Numbered from the stretch's first letter, positions 1-9,988 are shown. The stretch: DNA of 64,000 bases from Rhodoblastus sp963748385 (GCA_963748385.1 CAVVIQ010000001.1:62001-126000), one strand, 5' to 3'. Translations and numbers: made by a program. The notes: generated from the letters alone by a model not told the origin.

Positions 1-877
1 GCGCGAGAAGCTCTTGCGCCGAGCGAAAGCGCGCTTCGTTGCGGATGGCCATGAACGACGTTCCGTCTTCGAGAAGACGCCGGTTGAGCGTGCGCGGATG
101 AATCTCCAGGCGTTTCGCGATGCCCACGAGCGTGTATTCGCCCTGCATCAGGAGCGGCTTCATCTGGTGACGCAAGAGCGCGGCCGGGTTGACCGCATCC
201 ATCCGCATCATAGCGGCCAGTTGGGCGGACAGGATGGCGTATCTCGCCATATCTGCATGCGGGTTGGCCAGTTTCAGGTCCGAACGCGACAAGATCAGGC
301 AGGATTGATACTGATCGAAAAGCGCCTTCGCCTTCAAGATCCGTTCGTAAAGACCCCAATCGGCAGGGGGGCGGTGGCAGAAATGAATTTCGATGGGGTT
401 CGCTATTCCGCCAGTCAGCGCGCGCGCGAGGTTGGCGCCGACGGCCATGGTGAAACCGTAGGCCTGTTTCGCGCCGGGGGCGTGGCGATCGTAAATGCCG
501 AATCCGAGAGTGACGCCCCCATCAACCGGATAGGAATAAACGGTTGCGCCGCGCGAAAGGCCGACCTGGACGCGGATGTAGTCACGGATCGCGTCGCCAA
601 GCGTCGGCGCGACATGCATTATCTGGCCGATCGGCCCGAGCGACAGGTGATCGTATCGGGCGCCCAACAACAGCCCGAATTGCTCCAGCCCCGTCACCCG
701 CGCGCAATTCGCGAGCAGTTGAAGCGCTTCGCCAAAGGGAATCAGCGCGTCGGGCGCAAGGTCGTCCGGGGCGAATGACAATCCCGCGCACGCGTCACGC
801 GGATCGACACCGAGTTCGCGCAGCAGGTCCGGCGCCCCCGAGAGCCCGGCGACCCTCTCCAATGGAGGACCAATCAT
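1..877 (-). CDS. AraC-family transcriptional regulator (partial, C-terminus off the window)
   Basis: The minus frame is open from ATG at 877 to the left edge, about 292 residues, so the C-terminus is missing. The N-terminal part looks like the Arabinose_bd-type sensor domain of AraC regulators, with a GLLLGARYDHLSLGPIG stretch near residue 75. The last ~55 residues begin the HTH_18 DNA-binding domain (YTLVGIAKRLEIHPRTLNRR, then FMAIRNEARF). GGAG lies a few bases upstream of the ATG. It is divergent from the DUF1254 gene at 1014 and may regulate it. The ligand is unknown. Confidence 0.82.
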   Translation of the reverse strand, partial: MIGPPLERVAGLSGAPDLLRELGVDPRDACAGLSFAPDDLAPDALIPFGEALQLLANCARVTGLEQFGLLLGARYDHLSLGPIGQIMHVAPTLGDAIRDYIRVQVGLSRGATVYSYPVDGGVTLGFGIYDRHAPGAKQAYGFTMAVGANLARALTGGIANPIEIHFCHRPPADWGLYERILKAKALFDQYQSCLILSRSDLKLANPHADMARYAILSAQLAAMMRMDAVNPAALLRHQMKPLLMQGEYTLVGIAKRLEIHPRTLNRRLLEDGTSFMAIRNEARFRSAQELLA

Positions 878-1013
878 TCGTCTCCGCTTACGGCGCCTTG
901 TCGTGAAAAGATAAACGGTCGGGTTTCGATTGCTATAGCATGGCGTCGCTCCGTCAGTCAGCGGCGGTCGGCTGGGAAAGTGGTTTTGCGTTTTCGCATT
1001 CGGGGAGAGAGAA

Positions 1014-2447
1014 ATGCAGATTTCGAGGCGCGCTGTTTCGATGGGCCTTGGCGTTCTGGGAGCGAGTTCCGCTCTCACATCCGCCCGCGCGGAAGGCGTA
1101 TTCAGCGATCTGGTCGGCGACGTCGAGGATTTTCGCGCGGCGTCGGAGGCTTATATCTACGGCTATCCGCTCGTCACGATGGAAATGACCCGCCGCGTGA
1201 TGACCAATGTCGCCACCGCCGCGGGAGCTCGCGCCCCGATGGGGCAGTTCGTGCGCATGCGGTCCTACCCTGACGCGAGCTATCGCGACGTCACCGCGCC
1301 CAACGCCGACACGCTCTACACCACCGCCTGGCTGGACGTCGGCAAGGAGCCGTGGATTCTCAGCCTTCCCGACATGAAGGGCCGCTATTTCCTGTTCCCG
1401 ATGCTCGACGGCTGGACGGATGTTTTCCAGGTTCCAGGAACGCGCACGACCGGAACCGGCGCGCAGACCTACGCCATCACCGGGCCAGGCTGGACCGGAA
1501 CGCTGCCCGCGGGCGTCGTCGAATACAAGTCGCCGACCGCGCTGCTCTGGCTTCTAGGCCGCATCTATTGCAACGGAACGCCCGAGGATTACGCCGCCGT
1601 CCACGCCCTTCAGGACGCGTGCAAGGTTTACCCGCTAAGCGCCTGGGGCAAGGACTGGACGCCGCCGGCGGGCAGGGCCGACGCCTCGATCGACATGAAG
1701 ACGGCGGTGCGCGACCAGGTCAACGCGCTCAGCGGCGTCGACTATTTCCGGCTGCTGTCGGAACTGCTCAAGACTAATCCGCCAACAGCCGCCGACGCCC
1801 CGATCCTGCCCAAACTGGCGCAAATCGGCGTTGTTCCTGGGAAGGATTTCGATCCATCCGCCGCTGATCCGGCCATCCTCAACCGTGTGCCGAAGATCAG
1901 TTTCGGCCAAATCATGCTGCATTTCCTCACGGGGCCGGAGATCCAGAACGTCAATGGCTGGCGCTTCACGACCAAGACTGGCCTGTACGGAACCGATTAC
2001 ATCCAGCGCGCGATGATCACCGCGATTGGCCTCGGCGCTAACCGGCCCGAGGACGCGGTCTACCCGACCTCCCTCAAAACGGGCGCCGGCCTACTGGCGC
2101 GCAAATATGACGGCGCGAACAAATATGTCATGCATTTTCCAAAGGGCCAGCTGCCGCCCGTCAAGGGATTCTGGTCGCTGACCATGTATGACGAGAACTA
2201 TTTCTTCGTCGCCAACCCGATCAACCGCTATTCGATCAGCGCCCGGCAGAACCTCAAGGCCAATCCGGACGGCTCGGTCGATCTCTACATCCAGCACAAC
2301 TCGCCGGGAGCCGACAAGGAATCGAACTGGCTTCCCGCGCCCGCGGGCAAGTTCGTGTTGATGCTGCGCATGTACTGGCCGAACCCCAAAGCCCCGTCGA
2401 TCCTCGACGGAAGCTGGACGATCCCGCCCGTGAAAATCGCAACGTAG
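1014..2447 (+). CDS. DUF1254/DUF1214 domain protein, Tat-exported
   Basis: This is a 477-aa protein with a twin-arginine type leader (SRRAVSMGL, then a hydrophobic stretch, cleavage probably after TSARA), so it is likely periplasmic. An N-terminal DUF1254 domain (about residues 45-185, with AYIYGYPLVTMEMTRR and NADTLYTTAWLDV) is followed by a C-terminal DUF1214 domain (about 340-465, with GFWSLTMYDENYFFVANPI). The biochemical function of this family is not established. The gene stands alone, divergent from the AraC regulator. A GGGAGAGAGAA purine run just before the ATG serves as ribosome binding site. Confidence 0.9.
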   Translation: MQISRRAVSMGLGVLGASSALTSARAEGVFSDLVGDVEDFRAASEAYIYGYPLVTMEMTRRVMTNVATAAGARAPMGQFVRMRSYPDASYRDVTAPNADTLYTTAWLDVGKEPWILSLPDMKGRYFLFPMLDGWTDVFQVPGTRTTGTGAQTYAITGPGWTGTLPAGVVEYKSPTALLWLLGRIYCNGTPEDYAAVHALQDACKVYPLSAWGKDWTPPAGRADASIDMKTAVRDQVNALSGVDYFRLLSELLKTNPPTAADAPILPKLAQIGVVPGKDFDPSAADPAILNRVPKISFGQIMLHFLTGPEIQNVNGWRFTTKTGLYGTDYIQRAMITAIGLGANRPEDAVYPTSLKTGAGLLARKYDGANKYVMHFPKGQLPPVKGFWSLTMYDENYFFVANPINRYSISARQNLKANPDGSVDLYIQHNSPGADKESNWLPAPAGKFVLMLRMYWPNPKAPSILDGSWTIPPVKIAT

Positions 2448-2970
2448 ATCCATTCCGCAAATTGACCTGGCGGCGAATCCAACCGCGTCGGGTCGTTCGC
2501 TGATCCCCGTAATGCCTTCGATTGCGCCGCCGAGTGGTCCCGACTGCTCGGCGGTTTGAAATATGGCCGGCGCTATTCCCGGCAGCGCGACGCGCCTGCG
2601 ATCGAGCCGCACTTCACGGTGTCGCCACTCGTCCCTCGCCATCGGAAGCGCCGGCAAACTCGGTCACAACGACGTCTGCTTTTCCGAGCCGGCACGAGTT
2701 CCTCCGGACTCGAATTCTGCCTAGGATCATATTGAGACCATCCCGGGAGCCAGCGCCTATGACCGCTTCGAGCCAGCAGGAGCCGGTGGCGACTCCGACC
2801 GCGACCGACGGCCTTGGGTCACGAGCGCTGGTTCGTCTGACAATCGGAAGGTCCGCTGAGCGCGCGGCAGCGGCCGGCCCAACCTTCATACCGCAAAACC
2901 GGTTCGAGCCGAGGGCGGTGATCTCCCGAGATCTGAAATCCCGAAGGCGGGTAGCGTCAGATTTCGACGC
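2448..2970. other. Intergenic region, 523 bp, no gene recognised
   Basis: This lies between two convergent genes. Apart from the hairpin at 2527-2554 I see no conserved gene, RNA or repeat. An open plus frame ending at 2974 encodes low-complexity Arg/Ala/Ser-rich sequence without a recognisable domain and is not called. It could be eroded coding sequence. Confidence 0.6.
2527..2554 (+). terminator. Hairpin downstream of the DUF1254 gene, weak terminator
   Basis: An 8-bp perfect stem (CCGCCGAG / CTCGGCGG) with a 12-base loop is followed only by TTT, 80 bases after the DUF1254 stop. It could be a weak intrinsic terminator. Confidence 0.35.
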
Positions 2971-5112
2971 CTAGCTTGCGTTGGCTGTTAATCCCCGCCG
3001 GCCCTCCCACGCCCACGCTGCAATCAAGGCGCCGAGCAGGACCAGCAGACCGAACCAGCCGATCGCCAGCGGCGTCAGCCTGACGCCGCGCGCCACGCTG
3101 GATTCGGTGCGGCGCACGCCGATGAAATCCGCGCCGGCGTAGACCGGGCTGTCGCCCATGGCGACGACGCGCGGCATATGGATGGCGATGGTTCCCGCCT
3201 CGCCGATGCGGCGCACCGAACCGCCGCTCGCCTCGGCCAGAGGCCGCAGCTTTTCCGTGGTCGAAACGACGTCGCGGTATTCGAGCGGATTTTCCGGCCC
3301 CACATTGACCAGAGCTTTTAGATCGCCCTGGCTGGCGCGATAGAGGCCGAATTCCCGCGCCTTGATCTGCGCGCGGAACAGGCCCGGCGCGACCTGCTCC
3401 GGCGTGACGTCCTGCGCCGCGCCCGATGGCGCGACCAGATGAATGGGGCCGGATTTATCATCGAGCGTCTGACGCTCGAGCGTCAGGTCGCGGCCACGGG
3501 CTGTCGCGCGCAGGGCCTCCTCCTCCAGCTCCGGCTCCTTCATCAGCCAATGGGCGGCGCGGCGCATGAGTTCCTCATAGGGGCCGCCGCCCTGAAACCC
3601 GCGCGCCCACAGCCACATCTGGTCGGTGAGCAGCAGCGCGACGCGGCCCTTGCCCTCGCGCGACAGCACCAGCAGCGGCGCGTCATCTGGCCCTGACAGC
3701 ACACTGGCGCCGCGCTCGGGCGCCGCCTTGACCAGCCGGAACCATTGGCTCCAGCCCGGCGGATGGCTTTGGCTTCCCCGCAGGTCGCGGGTCACCGGAT
3801 GGCGCCTGCCGATCTCGGTGAGGGCGGCGCGGAACGGCGTCTCGACGAGATCGCCGTTGGGCCGCGCCGGAACCACGTCGCCGATCGGCGTGTAGAAAAG
3901 CCCGTCGGCTTGAGAGAAATCCGGCCCGGCGACGATCGCCAGCGCCCCGCCGTCGCGGACATAGCCCACGATATTGTCGAAATAGGCCGGCGGCAGCAGG
4001 CCCATGTTCGAATAGCGGTCGAAAACGATCAGGTCGAAATCGACAATCTTCTGCCCGAAAAGCTCAGCGGTGGGAAAGGGGATCAGCGCCAGTTCGCGCA
4101 ATGGCGCGCCGTCCTGCTTTTCCGGCGGGCGCAGGATGGTGAAATGGACCAGTTCGACATTGGCGTCGGATTTGAGCAGGTTGCGCCAGGAGCGCTCGCC
4201 GGGATTGGGCTCGCCCGACACCAGAAGAATTTTCAGATGGTCGCGGACGCCCTCGACCGTCGCCACCGCCTTGTTGTTGATCTCGGTGAGTTCGCCGGCG
4301 AGAGGCTCGGCGTCGAACTCGAGCACGCTCTTGCCGCCGTGAACCAGACGCAGCGGGATTTTCACCTGTTGGCCCGGCGGCGCCAGAACGCTGGTCACGA
4401 CATCGCCATCGCGGCGCACGGTCACAGTGACGGGATCGCCGGGACCATTGGTCTCATCGACCTTGATGGTGAACGTGATGTCCTTGCCGATCAGGCCGAA
4501 GCGCGGCGCCTCGACCAGTTCGATCCGGCGGTCGCGTTCTTCCGCGTTTCCGGTGACCAGCACATGGAGCGGCGCCTTGAGACTGGCGGCGGCGAGCGAA
4601 GACGGAATGTCGTGGACCTGCCCGTCGGTCACCATGATGACCGCGCCGACGCGCGAGGGGGCGACATCGGCAAGGCCGGCGTTGAGCGCCGAGAACAGCC
4701 GCGTGCCTTCCTCGCCCCCGGCTTCGCCTGCCGCGTCATTCTGGCAGTCGCTCTGGCAGTCGCCAACCGCTCCTGCGTCGATGAATTGAACGTCCAGATT
4801 ATCGAGGCCTTTGAGCGCCTTCGCCAGCGCGGCGCGCGCGGCTTGCGTCTGGGCGCGGCGGTCGCCGAAATCCTGCGAGGCGCTGTGGTCGAGCGTCACC
4901 GCGACCACGTCGGGCAAGGTTTCGCGCTTTTCCTCGACCAGCGATGGATTGGCGAGCGCCGCGAGCAAGGTGGCGAAGACCAGAGCGCGCAAAAAAACGC
5001 CCCGGCGCCGCAGGAAAAAGGCGGCGGCGACCAGTCCCGCCGCCAGCGCGGCGAACAGCGCGATCACCCAGAGCGGCGCGAGCGGGGCGAAGGCGAGGCT
5101 GAATTCCTTCAC
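2971..5112 (-). CDS. Membrane protein with vWA-like / glutamine amidotransferase-like region, last gene of moxR operon
   Basis: This 713-aa protein has two N-terminal membrane segments (about residues 12-33 and 40-55) and one near the C-terminus (about 680-702), with a large middle region probably in the periplasm. After the second segment comes a vWA-like start (VVAVTLDHSASQDF, with the DxSxS-like DHSAS motif), later MVTDGQVHD. A Rossmann-like part (ILLVSGEPNPGERSWRNLL, DLIVFDRYSNMG, YVRDGGALAIVAGPDF) resembles class-I glutamine amidotransferase-like domains used for ligand binding. Its ATG overlaps the stop of the DUF4159 gene (ATGA), so it is translationally coupled. Related operons are linked to envelope stress or metal-centre maturation, but the role here is unknown. 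Confidence 0.8.
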   Translation of the reverse strand: MKEFSLAFAPLAPLWVIALFAALAAGLVAAAFFLRRRGVFLRALVFATLLAALANPSLVEEKRETLPDVVAVTLDHSASQDFGDRRAQTQAARAALAKALKGLDNLDVQFIDAGAVGDCQSDCQNDAAGEAGGEEGTRLFSALNAGLADVAPSRVGAVIMVTDGQVHDIPSSLAAASLKAPLHVLVTGNAEERDRRIELVEAPRFGLIGKDITFTIKVDETNGPGDPVTVTVRRDGDVVTSVLAPPGQQVKIPLRLVHGGKSVLEFDAEPLAGELTEINNKAVATVEGVRDHLKILLVSGEPNPGERSWRNLLKSDANVELVHFTILRPPEKQDGAPLRELALIPFPTAELFGQKIVDFDLIVFDRYSNMGLLPPAYFDNIVGYVRDGGALAIVAGPDFSQADGLFYTPIGDVVPARPNGDLVETPFRAALTEIGRRHPVTRDLRGSQSHPPGWSQWFRLVKAAPERGASVLSGPDDAPLLVLSREGKGRVALLLTDQMWLWARGFQGGGPYEELMRRAAHWLMKEPELEEEALRATARGRDLTLERQTLDDKSGPIHLVAPSGAAQDVTPEQVAPGLFRAQIKAREFGLYRASQGDLKALVNVGPENPLEYRDVVSTTEKLRPLAEASGGSVRRIGEAGTIAIHMPRVVAMGDSPVYAGADFIGVRRTESSVARGVRLTPLAIGWFGLLVLLGALIAAWAWEGRRGLTANAS

Positions 5113-7907
5113 CGCCCGAGCCTTTCCAGCAGTTCGCGAACATGGACCTGATCGGCCTTGTAATTGCCGGTCAGGGCGTAGATCACGACATTGACCCCGC
5201 CGCGCAACGCCATTTCATGCTGGCGCGAACCGCCGGGATCGAGCGGATAGAGCGCCTCGCCGAAAGAGTTGCCGGCCCAGGCCGCGGCGAGATCGTTCGA
5301 GGCGATGATGACCGGCGAAACGCCGTCGCCCGCCAGCGCCGGCCGGTTCTCCTTGCTCGTTTCCGGCGGTAGGGCCTCGATGAAGGTCGGGCCGTTCTCG
5401 GCGCGCCCGACCAGTCCGTCGAGAATGTAGAAGGTGCGATAGACGACATGGTTCGGCGGCGCCGGCGCGAGCGGCGGCAGGTCGATGTTTTTCAAAAAAT
5501 TCCGCAGCCATTCCCGCGCCGGCGTCGGCGGGCCGCCGGGAACCTGCATTTCGGCGTCGCGGGTGTCGAACAGCACCAGGCCGCCCTGTTTCATATAGGC
5601 CTCGATCCGCCGCGCGGCTTCGGGTCCGGGCTGCGGCCGGTCGGGGGCGACCGCCCAGTAGATCAGGGGGTAAAAAGCCAGTTCGTCATGGGCCGGATCG
5701 ATAGCGCGCGGCTCGCCCGGCGTGAAGGAGGTCCGTTGCGCCAATGTTTCCGTCAGGGATTGCAGCCCCTCGCGGCTGATCCGGTCCACGCGCTGATCGC
5801 CGGTGACGACATAGGCGAGCCTCGTGGTCAGCGCGGCCTCGATGTCGCTCTGGCTGACGCCTTCCGACCTGGCGGGAGGCGGCGCCAGCGCGAGGAGCAG
5901 GGCAAGTCCGGCGAGCGCCGACCCGATCTTTTTGGCTTCGACTTTCGTGGACTCGACTTGCCTGGACTCGACTTGCCGTCGCCACCGGCCGCCGAGCCAG
6001 ATCGAGGCGAGCGCGTCAGCCAGGGCCAACAGAAAGGCGAGGATCAGCAAAGGCGCGCGCAGATCGACCGGGCGCGGCCCCGAAATCTCGGCAAGGCGCA
6101 ACCGGAGGCCGGAAAATTCGAGCGGCGCCAGTTTCATGCCGGGATTGAAGGCGTTGAGCGCCCGCGGCGCGGCGGCTGCCCCATAGAGGCCGGCGGGATG
6201 GCTGGCGTCGGGCGCCGGCAGGCCCGTGGCGCGAAGGGATTTCGCCTCGGCCGGTGGCGCGCCGAGCGCGCCGAAGCCGTCGAGCAGCCGCAGCGGCGGC
6301 AGAAAAGTCTCCGGCGCCGCGGCGGGCTCGGCCGTTTGGGCGACAATTCCCGCGCGATCGACGATCCGCTTGAGCATTTCGACGAACAGGCCCGACAGAG
6401 GCAGGTTGGACCAGGCCGGGTCCGCCGAGACATGGAACAGAATCAAGTTTCCCGGCCCTCGCCGCTCGGCGGTGACCAGAGGCGTGCCGTCGGCGAGCCG
6501 CGCCCAGGTTTTCGCGTTCAGGCCCTCGTCCGGCTCGGCCAGAACCTGGCGCGACACCGTGACTTCCGCCGGCGGGTTCAATCCTGCGAAGGGGCTCGAT
6601 TCGTCGAAAGAAGCGAGCGGCTTGGGCCTTTCCCACGACATCGCTCCGCCGAGCGTGCGCCCGCCGCGCCGCAGGCGGACGGGAAAAAACTCGTCTTCGC
6701 GCGCGGCGGCGAGGCGCGGCCCGGCGAAACGGACAAGAGTTCCGCCCGAGGCGAGAAAGGCGTCGAGCCTTTTGCGCAAGGAGGGCGCGGCGGCGTTGAC
6801 GTCGGCGAGGATCAGCACGTCAACGCCCTCGTCGAGCAATTGGCCGACCGGATCGGCGGCGCCGGGTTTTTCCGCGCGCAGGTCGGCGAAGGTCGACAAG
6901 GCGTCGCGCAGATAATGAACCGGCGACAGGAGCGGCTGCTCGCCCGCCGCGCCCGCGATGAGCCCGACGCGCCGGCGCCGCGATCCGGCGTCGAGCAATT
7001 TGACGGCGCCCGCCGAATGCACGCCGAGAATTTCCAGCCGCGCGATCTCGTTGCGCAGTTGAACCGGCAAATCGAAGGACGCCTCGCCGGTCAGGCCCTT
7101 GGCGAAATCGAAATCGGCTTCGCCGAGCGAGGCGCCTTTGGCGTCATAGGCCCGCACCCGCCCATTGGAAGGACCAAGCGCCGCCGAGCGGACCAGATGG
7201 ACCTCGAGCGCGCCGACGCCATTGTCGGCGGCGGCTATGACCTGAACGCCGCGTGAATCGCGTAAAATTTCGCCGTCGGGCGCCAGCGCCGCCAGTTTTT
7301 CGGCGAAAGCGGCGCCGTCCGTGTCTTCCAACCCGTCGGTCAGCCAGACGACCTGCGCCGAGGGATGCGCCTTGACGAAGGCCGAAATCGCGCCGAACGC
7401 CGGGACGCGGGCCGGCAAAAAAGCCTTGGGTTTTATGGCGCGCAAGCGGTTCAGGGCGCCCGTCGCGTCCTGCGCCGTCAGCCTTTCGGCCGGCGGCTCG
7501 GAAAAGGCCAGAACCGCCGCCGGGCGGCCGTCGCGGGCGGCGGCTTCGAGCCGCGACTGCGCGGCCTCGATCCGCGTCGTCCAGTCGCTCGCGGCGGGCC
7601 AGCCGTCATCGACCAGCAGCAGCAGCGGCCCGCCTTTCACGCCTTGCGCGCCACGCGGCGTCAGCGTCGGCCCGGCCATGGCGACAACGACAAGCGCCGC
7701 CAAGGCCATGCGCAGGATCAGCAGCCACAGCGGCGTGCGCGCCGGGGTGGCGTCGGGCTTTTTCAGGTCGAGGATGAGCCTCAACGGCGGGAAGGCGACG
7801 CGACGGGGCGGCGGCGGCGTGACCCGCAGCAGGTGATAGAGCAGCGGCGCGCCGGCCAGAACCAGCAGCAGCCAGGGCGAGGCGAAGGAGAGCGACAGTA
7901 GGTTCAT
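5109..7907 (-). CDS. DUF4159 protein with N-terminal double-transmembrane (BatA-type) domain
   Basis: This is a 932-aa membrane protein. Residues 1-85 form the BatA/TIGR02226-type N-terminal module with two membrane segments (LLSLSFASPWLLLVLAGAPL and WLLILRMALAALVVVAMAGP). A vWA-like region with VWLTDGLEDTDG follows, then further membrane segments near 615-690. The C-terminal ~210 residues are DUF4159 (RLAYVVTGDQRVDRISREGL, ELAFYPLIYWAV, GGLVLFDTRDAE). Both ends overlap neighbouring genes by ATGA. Bat-like proteins work with MoxR AAA+ ATPases, so a MoxR-assisted envelope complex is the likely setting; the substrate is unknown. A 15-bp tandem duplication lies inside the gene. Confidence 0.88.
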   Translation of the reverse strand: MNLLSLSFASPWLLLVLAGAPLLYHLLRVTPPPPRRVAFPPLRLILDLKKPDATPARTPLWLLILRMALAALVVVAMAGPTLTPRGAQGVKGGPLLLLVDDGWPAASDWTTRIEAAQSRLEAAARDGRPAAVLAFSEPPAERLTAQDATGALNRLRAIKPKAFLPARVPAFGAISAFVKAHPSAQVVWLTDGLEDTDGAAFAEKLAALAPDGEILRDSRGVQVIAAADNGVGALEVHLVRSAALGPSNGRVRAYDAKGASLGEADFDFAKGLTGEASFDLPVQLRNEIARLEILGVHSAGAVKLLDAGSRRRRVGLIAGAAGEQPLLSPVHYLRDALSTFADLRAEKPGAADPVGQLLDEGVDVLILADVNAAAPSLRKRLDAFLASGGTLVRFAGPRLAAAREDEFFPVRLRRGGRTLGGAMSWERPKPLASFDESSPFAGLNPPAEVTVSRQVLAEPDEGLNAKTWARLADGTPLVTAERRGPGNLILFHVSADPAWSNLPLSGLFVEMLKRIVDRAGIVAQTAEPAAAPETFLPPLRLLDGFGALGAPPAEAKSLRATGLPAPDASHPAGLYGAAAAPRALNAFNPGMKLAPLEFSGLRLRLAEISGPRPVDLRAPLLILAFLLALADALASIWLGGRWRRQVESRQVESTKVEAKKIGSALAGLALLLALAPPPARSEGVSQSDIEAALTTRLAYVVTGDQRVDRISREGLQSLTETLAQRTSFTPGEPRAIDPAHDELAFYPLIYWAVAPDRPQPGPEAARRIEAYMKQGGLVLFDTRDAEMQVPGGPPTPAREWLRNFLKNIDLPPLAPAPPNHVVYRTFYILDGLVGRAENGPTFIEALPPETSKENRPALAGDGVSPVIIASNDLAAAWAGNSFGEALYPLDPGGSRQHEMALRGGVNVVIYALTGNYKADQVHVRELLERLGR
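5948..5977. repeat. 15-bp perfect tandem duplication inside the DUF4159 gene
   Basis: TGGACTCGACTTGCC occurs twice head to tail (5948-5962, 5963-5977). On the coding strand it gives a repeated Gln/Val/Glu/Ser pattern just after a membrane segment, in a hydrophilic linker. The unit is a multiple of three, so the frame is kept. Confidence 0.85.
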
Positions 7908-8837
7908 CGCGCGCCATCCGCCGTCAAAGCGAGCCGAAGGTTGAGCATGGCCTCGGAGGCCGGGCGCGCGGTGGAATGGAGCGAGAAGGTCCAGCCCTGC
8001 GCCCGCGCCGCCGCCGCCAAGGCCTCGCGATGCGCGACGAGCCGGGCGCGAAAGGGCGCGGAATAATCCTCGGCGCGGCCGGCGCGCAGCAGATCGCCGG
8101 CTTCGTCGAAAAATTCGGTCTGGCCGGAAAAGGGGAAATCTTCTTCGGCCGGATCGAACACCATCAGGGCATGGCCGCGCGCGCCCCGGGCTCCTAGTTT
8201 TTGCAGGCAGGCGGCGAAATCCGCCACATCGACCAGGAAATCGCCGATCAGCGCCGCCTTCTCGCGCATCCGCAACGGCGCGGCCTGGGGCAGGTCCGCG
8301 AAATCGCCGGCATTCGCCCTTTCCTGCGCAATCAGCGCCACCGCAAGGCTATCCACGATGTCGCGCGCCGACGAAAGCCGGGTCAGGCCGAGCCAGCCGG
8401 CGCGCTCCCCGGCGCGCGCGGCGGAATCCGCCAAAGCCAGCGCAAGAATCAGCGCGCGGTCGAGCTTGGATTGGGCGCCGGCGGCCGAGCAGATAATTCA
8501 TCGAACCAGAAAGATCGGCCCAGACCCACAGCACCTGCGCCGCCTCCCATTCGCGCTGGCGCACATAGAGCCGATCGTCGCGGGCCGAGCGGCGCCAATC
8601 GACATTCTGCGCCGCCTCGCCGGGAATGAAGGGCCGGAACTGCCAGAAATTCTCGCCGACGCCGGCCCGGCGGCGCCCGTGCAGGCCGGCTTGGGCGGAC
8701 GCCGCCGCCTGCCGGGCGGAGAGCGTCAGCGCCGGCAGGCGGCGCGCGAGATCGAGCGCCTGGACGCGTTTTTCATGGTCGGGACGCGCCGCCGCGCGCG
8801 GCAGGAAGGAAAAATCCTTCCCCAGCTTCGGGGCCAT
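7904..8837 (-). pseudogene. DUF58 domain protein, interrupted by a one-base frameshift
   Basis: This is the usual partner of MoxR. The N-terminal 112 codons read up to LWVWADLSGSMNYL; then the frame runs out of homology, while the following frame continues with SAAGAQSKLDRALILALALA and carries the rest of the protein to the stop at 7904. Removing one C near 8487-8492 restores one protein of about 310 aa, normal for DUF58. The family hallmark FRPFIPGEAAQNVDWRRSAR is present. Start TGATG overlaps the moxR stop, and the end overlaps the DUF4159 start. Either the sequence has an error here or the gene is broken. The intact neighbours favour an error, but that is inference. Confidence 0.85.
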
Positions 8838-9856
8838 CAGGAGAATCTTTGTTTCAGTCGCTCGATGACCGCGTCGATGGTCTCGCCATCGGCCCGGGCG
8901 CTATAGGTCAGCGCCATGCGATGTTTCAGCACCGGGCCGGCGAGCGCCAGCACGTCGGCCTTGCCCGGCGCGATCCGCCCCTGAGCCAGGGCGCGGGCGC
9001 GACAGGCCAGCATCAGCGATTGCGCGGCGCGCGGCCCCGGCCCCCAGGCGATGTGCTGGGTGATGACCGGATCGCCCTCGCCGGGGCGCGCGGCGCGCAC
9101 CAGATCGAGGATGCCATCGACCACCGAGGCGCCGACCGGCATCAGCCGCACCAATGCCTGGATGTCCATCAGGCCCTCGGCGTCGATCACCTGTTCGGGC
9201 GCCGGGCGGGCGCGGCCCGTCGTCTCGATCAATATGCGCTTTTCCGCCTCGCGCGCCGGATAGGGCACGTCGATCTGCATCAGGAAACGGTCGAGCTGGG
9301 CCTCGGGCAGCGGATAAACGCCCTCCTGCTCCAGCGGGTTCTGGGTGGCCAGCACATGGAAGGGTTTTGGCAGGTCGTAGCGCTCGCCGGCGATGGTGAC
9401 GTGATATTCCTGCATCGCCTGCAACAAAGCGGACTGGGTGCGCGGGCTGGCGCGGTTGATCTCGTCGGCCATCAGCAATTGCGCGAAGATCGGCCCCTTG
9501 ATGAAACGGAAGGCGCGGCGATGGTCGGCGCTCTCCTCCAGCACTTCCGAGCCCAGAATATCGGTCGGCATCAGGTCGGGCGTGAACTGCACGCGATTCG
9601 TGTGCAGGCCGAGCACGCGGCCCAGCGTTTCGACCAGAAGGGTCTTGGCGAGGCCGGGCGCGCCGACGAACAACGCATGGCCGCCGGAAAGCAGGGTGAC
9701 CAGGGCTTCCTCGACCACCGGCTCCTGGCCGAAAACCACGCCGCCGATCGCCTTGCGCGCCGCCGCCAGCTGATCGAGCGCCTTTTCGGCGCGCGCCTCG
9801 ATCTCGCGGTCGCCCGGGGGGATGTTCTGAGCCCGAAGGGCGGGTTCGGCGTTCAT
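8837..9856 (-). CDS. MoxR-family AAA+ ATPase
   Basis: This 339-aa protein has Walker A GAPGLAKT (residues 65-72), Walker B LLMADEINRA (127-136), and the MoxR signature ASPRTQSALLQAMQE. MoxR ATPases act as chaperone-like machines that help mature or assemble partner complexes, usually with vWA proteins encoded next to them, as here. I chose ATG 9856 because AGGAGA precedes it at good spacing and the protein then has the usual length; the frame stays open further upstream but without homology. It is first gene of the minus-strand operon. Confidence 0.93.
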   Translation of the reverse strand: MNAEPALRAQNIPPGDREIEARAEKALDQLAAARKAIGGVVFGQEPVVEEALVTLLSGGHALFVGAPGLAKTLLVETLGRVLGLHTNRVQFTPDLMPTDILGSEVLEESADHRRAFRFIKGPIFAQLLMADEINRASPRTQSALLQAMQEYHVTIAGERYDLPKPFHVLATQNPLEQEGVYPLPEAQLDRFLMQIDVPYPAREAEKRILIETTGRARPAPEQVIDAEGLMDIQALVRLMPVGASVVDGILDLVRAARPGEGDPVITQHIAWGPGPRAAQSLMLACRARALAQGRIAPGKADVLALAGPVLKHRMALTYSARADGETIDAVIERLKQRFS

Positions 9857-9988
9857 GCCAGAGTGTCTCCTGTGCCGACGGCAATATAGGCTGGCGCGGG
9901 CGCGCGGATAAACAGATAATAGGCGCCGCAACCGCATTGGCGGCATAAAATGCCACCAAATCAAGGCGCGCCCTTTTGAAGAGTTAAG

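Noticed and set aside
3745..5151. Long open frames on the strand opposite to genes, here and at 5448-7256, 26488-28974, 37849-40512 and 59650-61446
   Set aside because: They mirror high-GC codons of real genes, lack domains or ribosome binding sites, and the opposite frame has clear family motifs.
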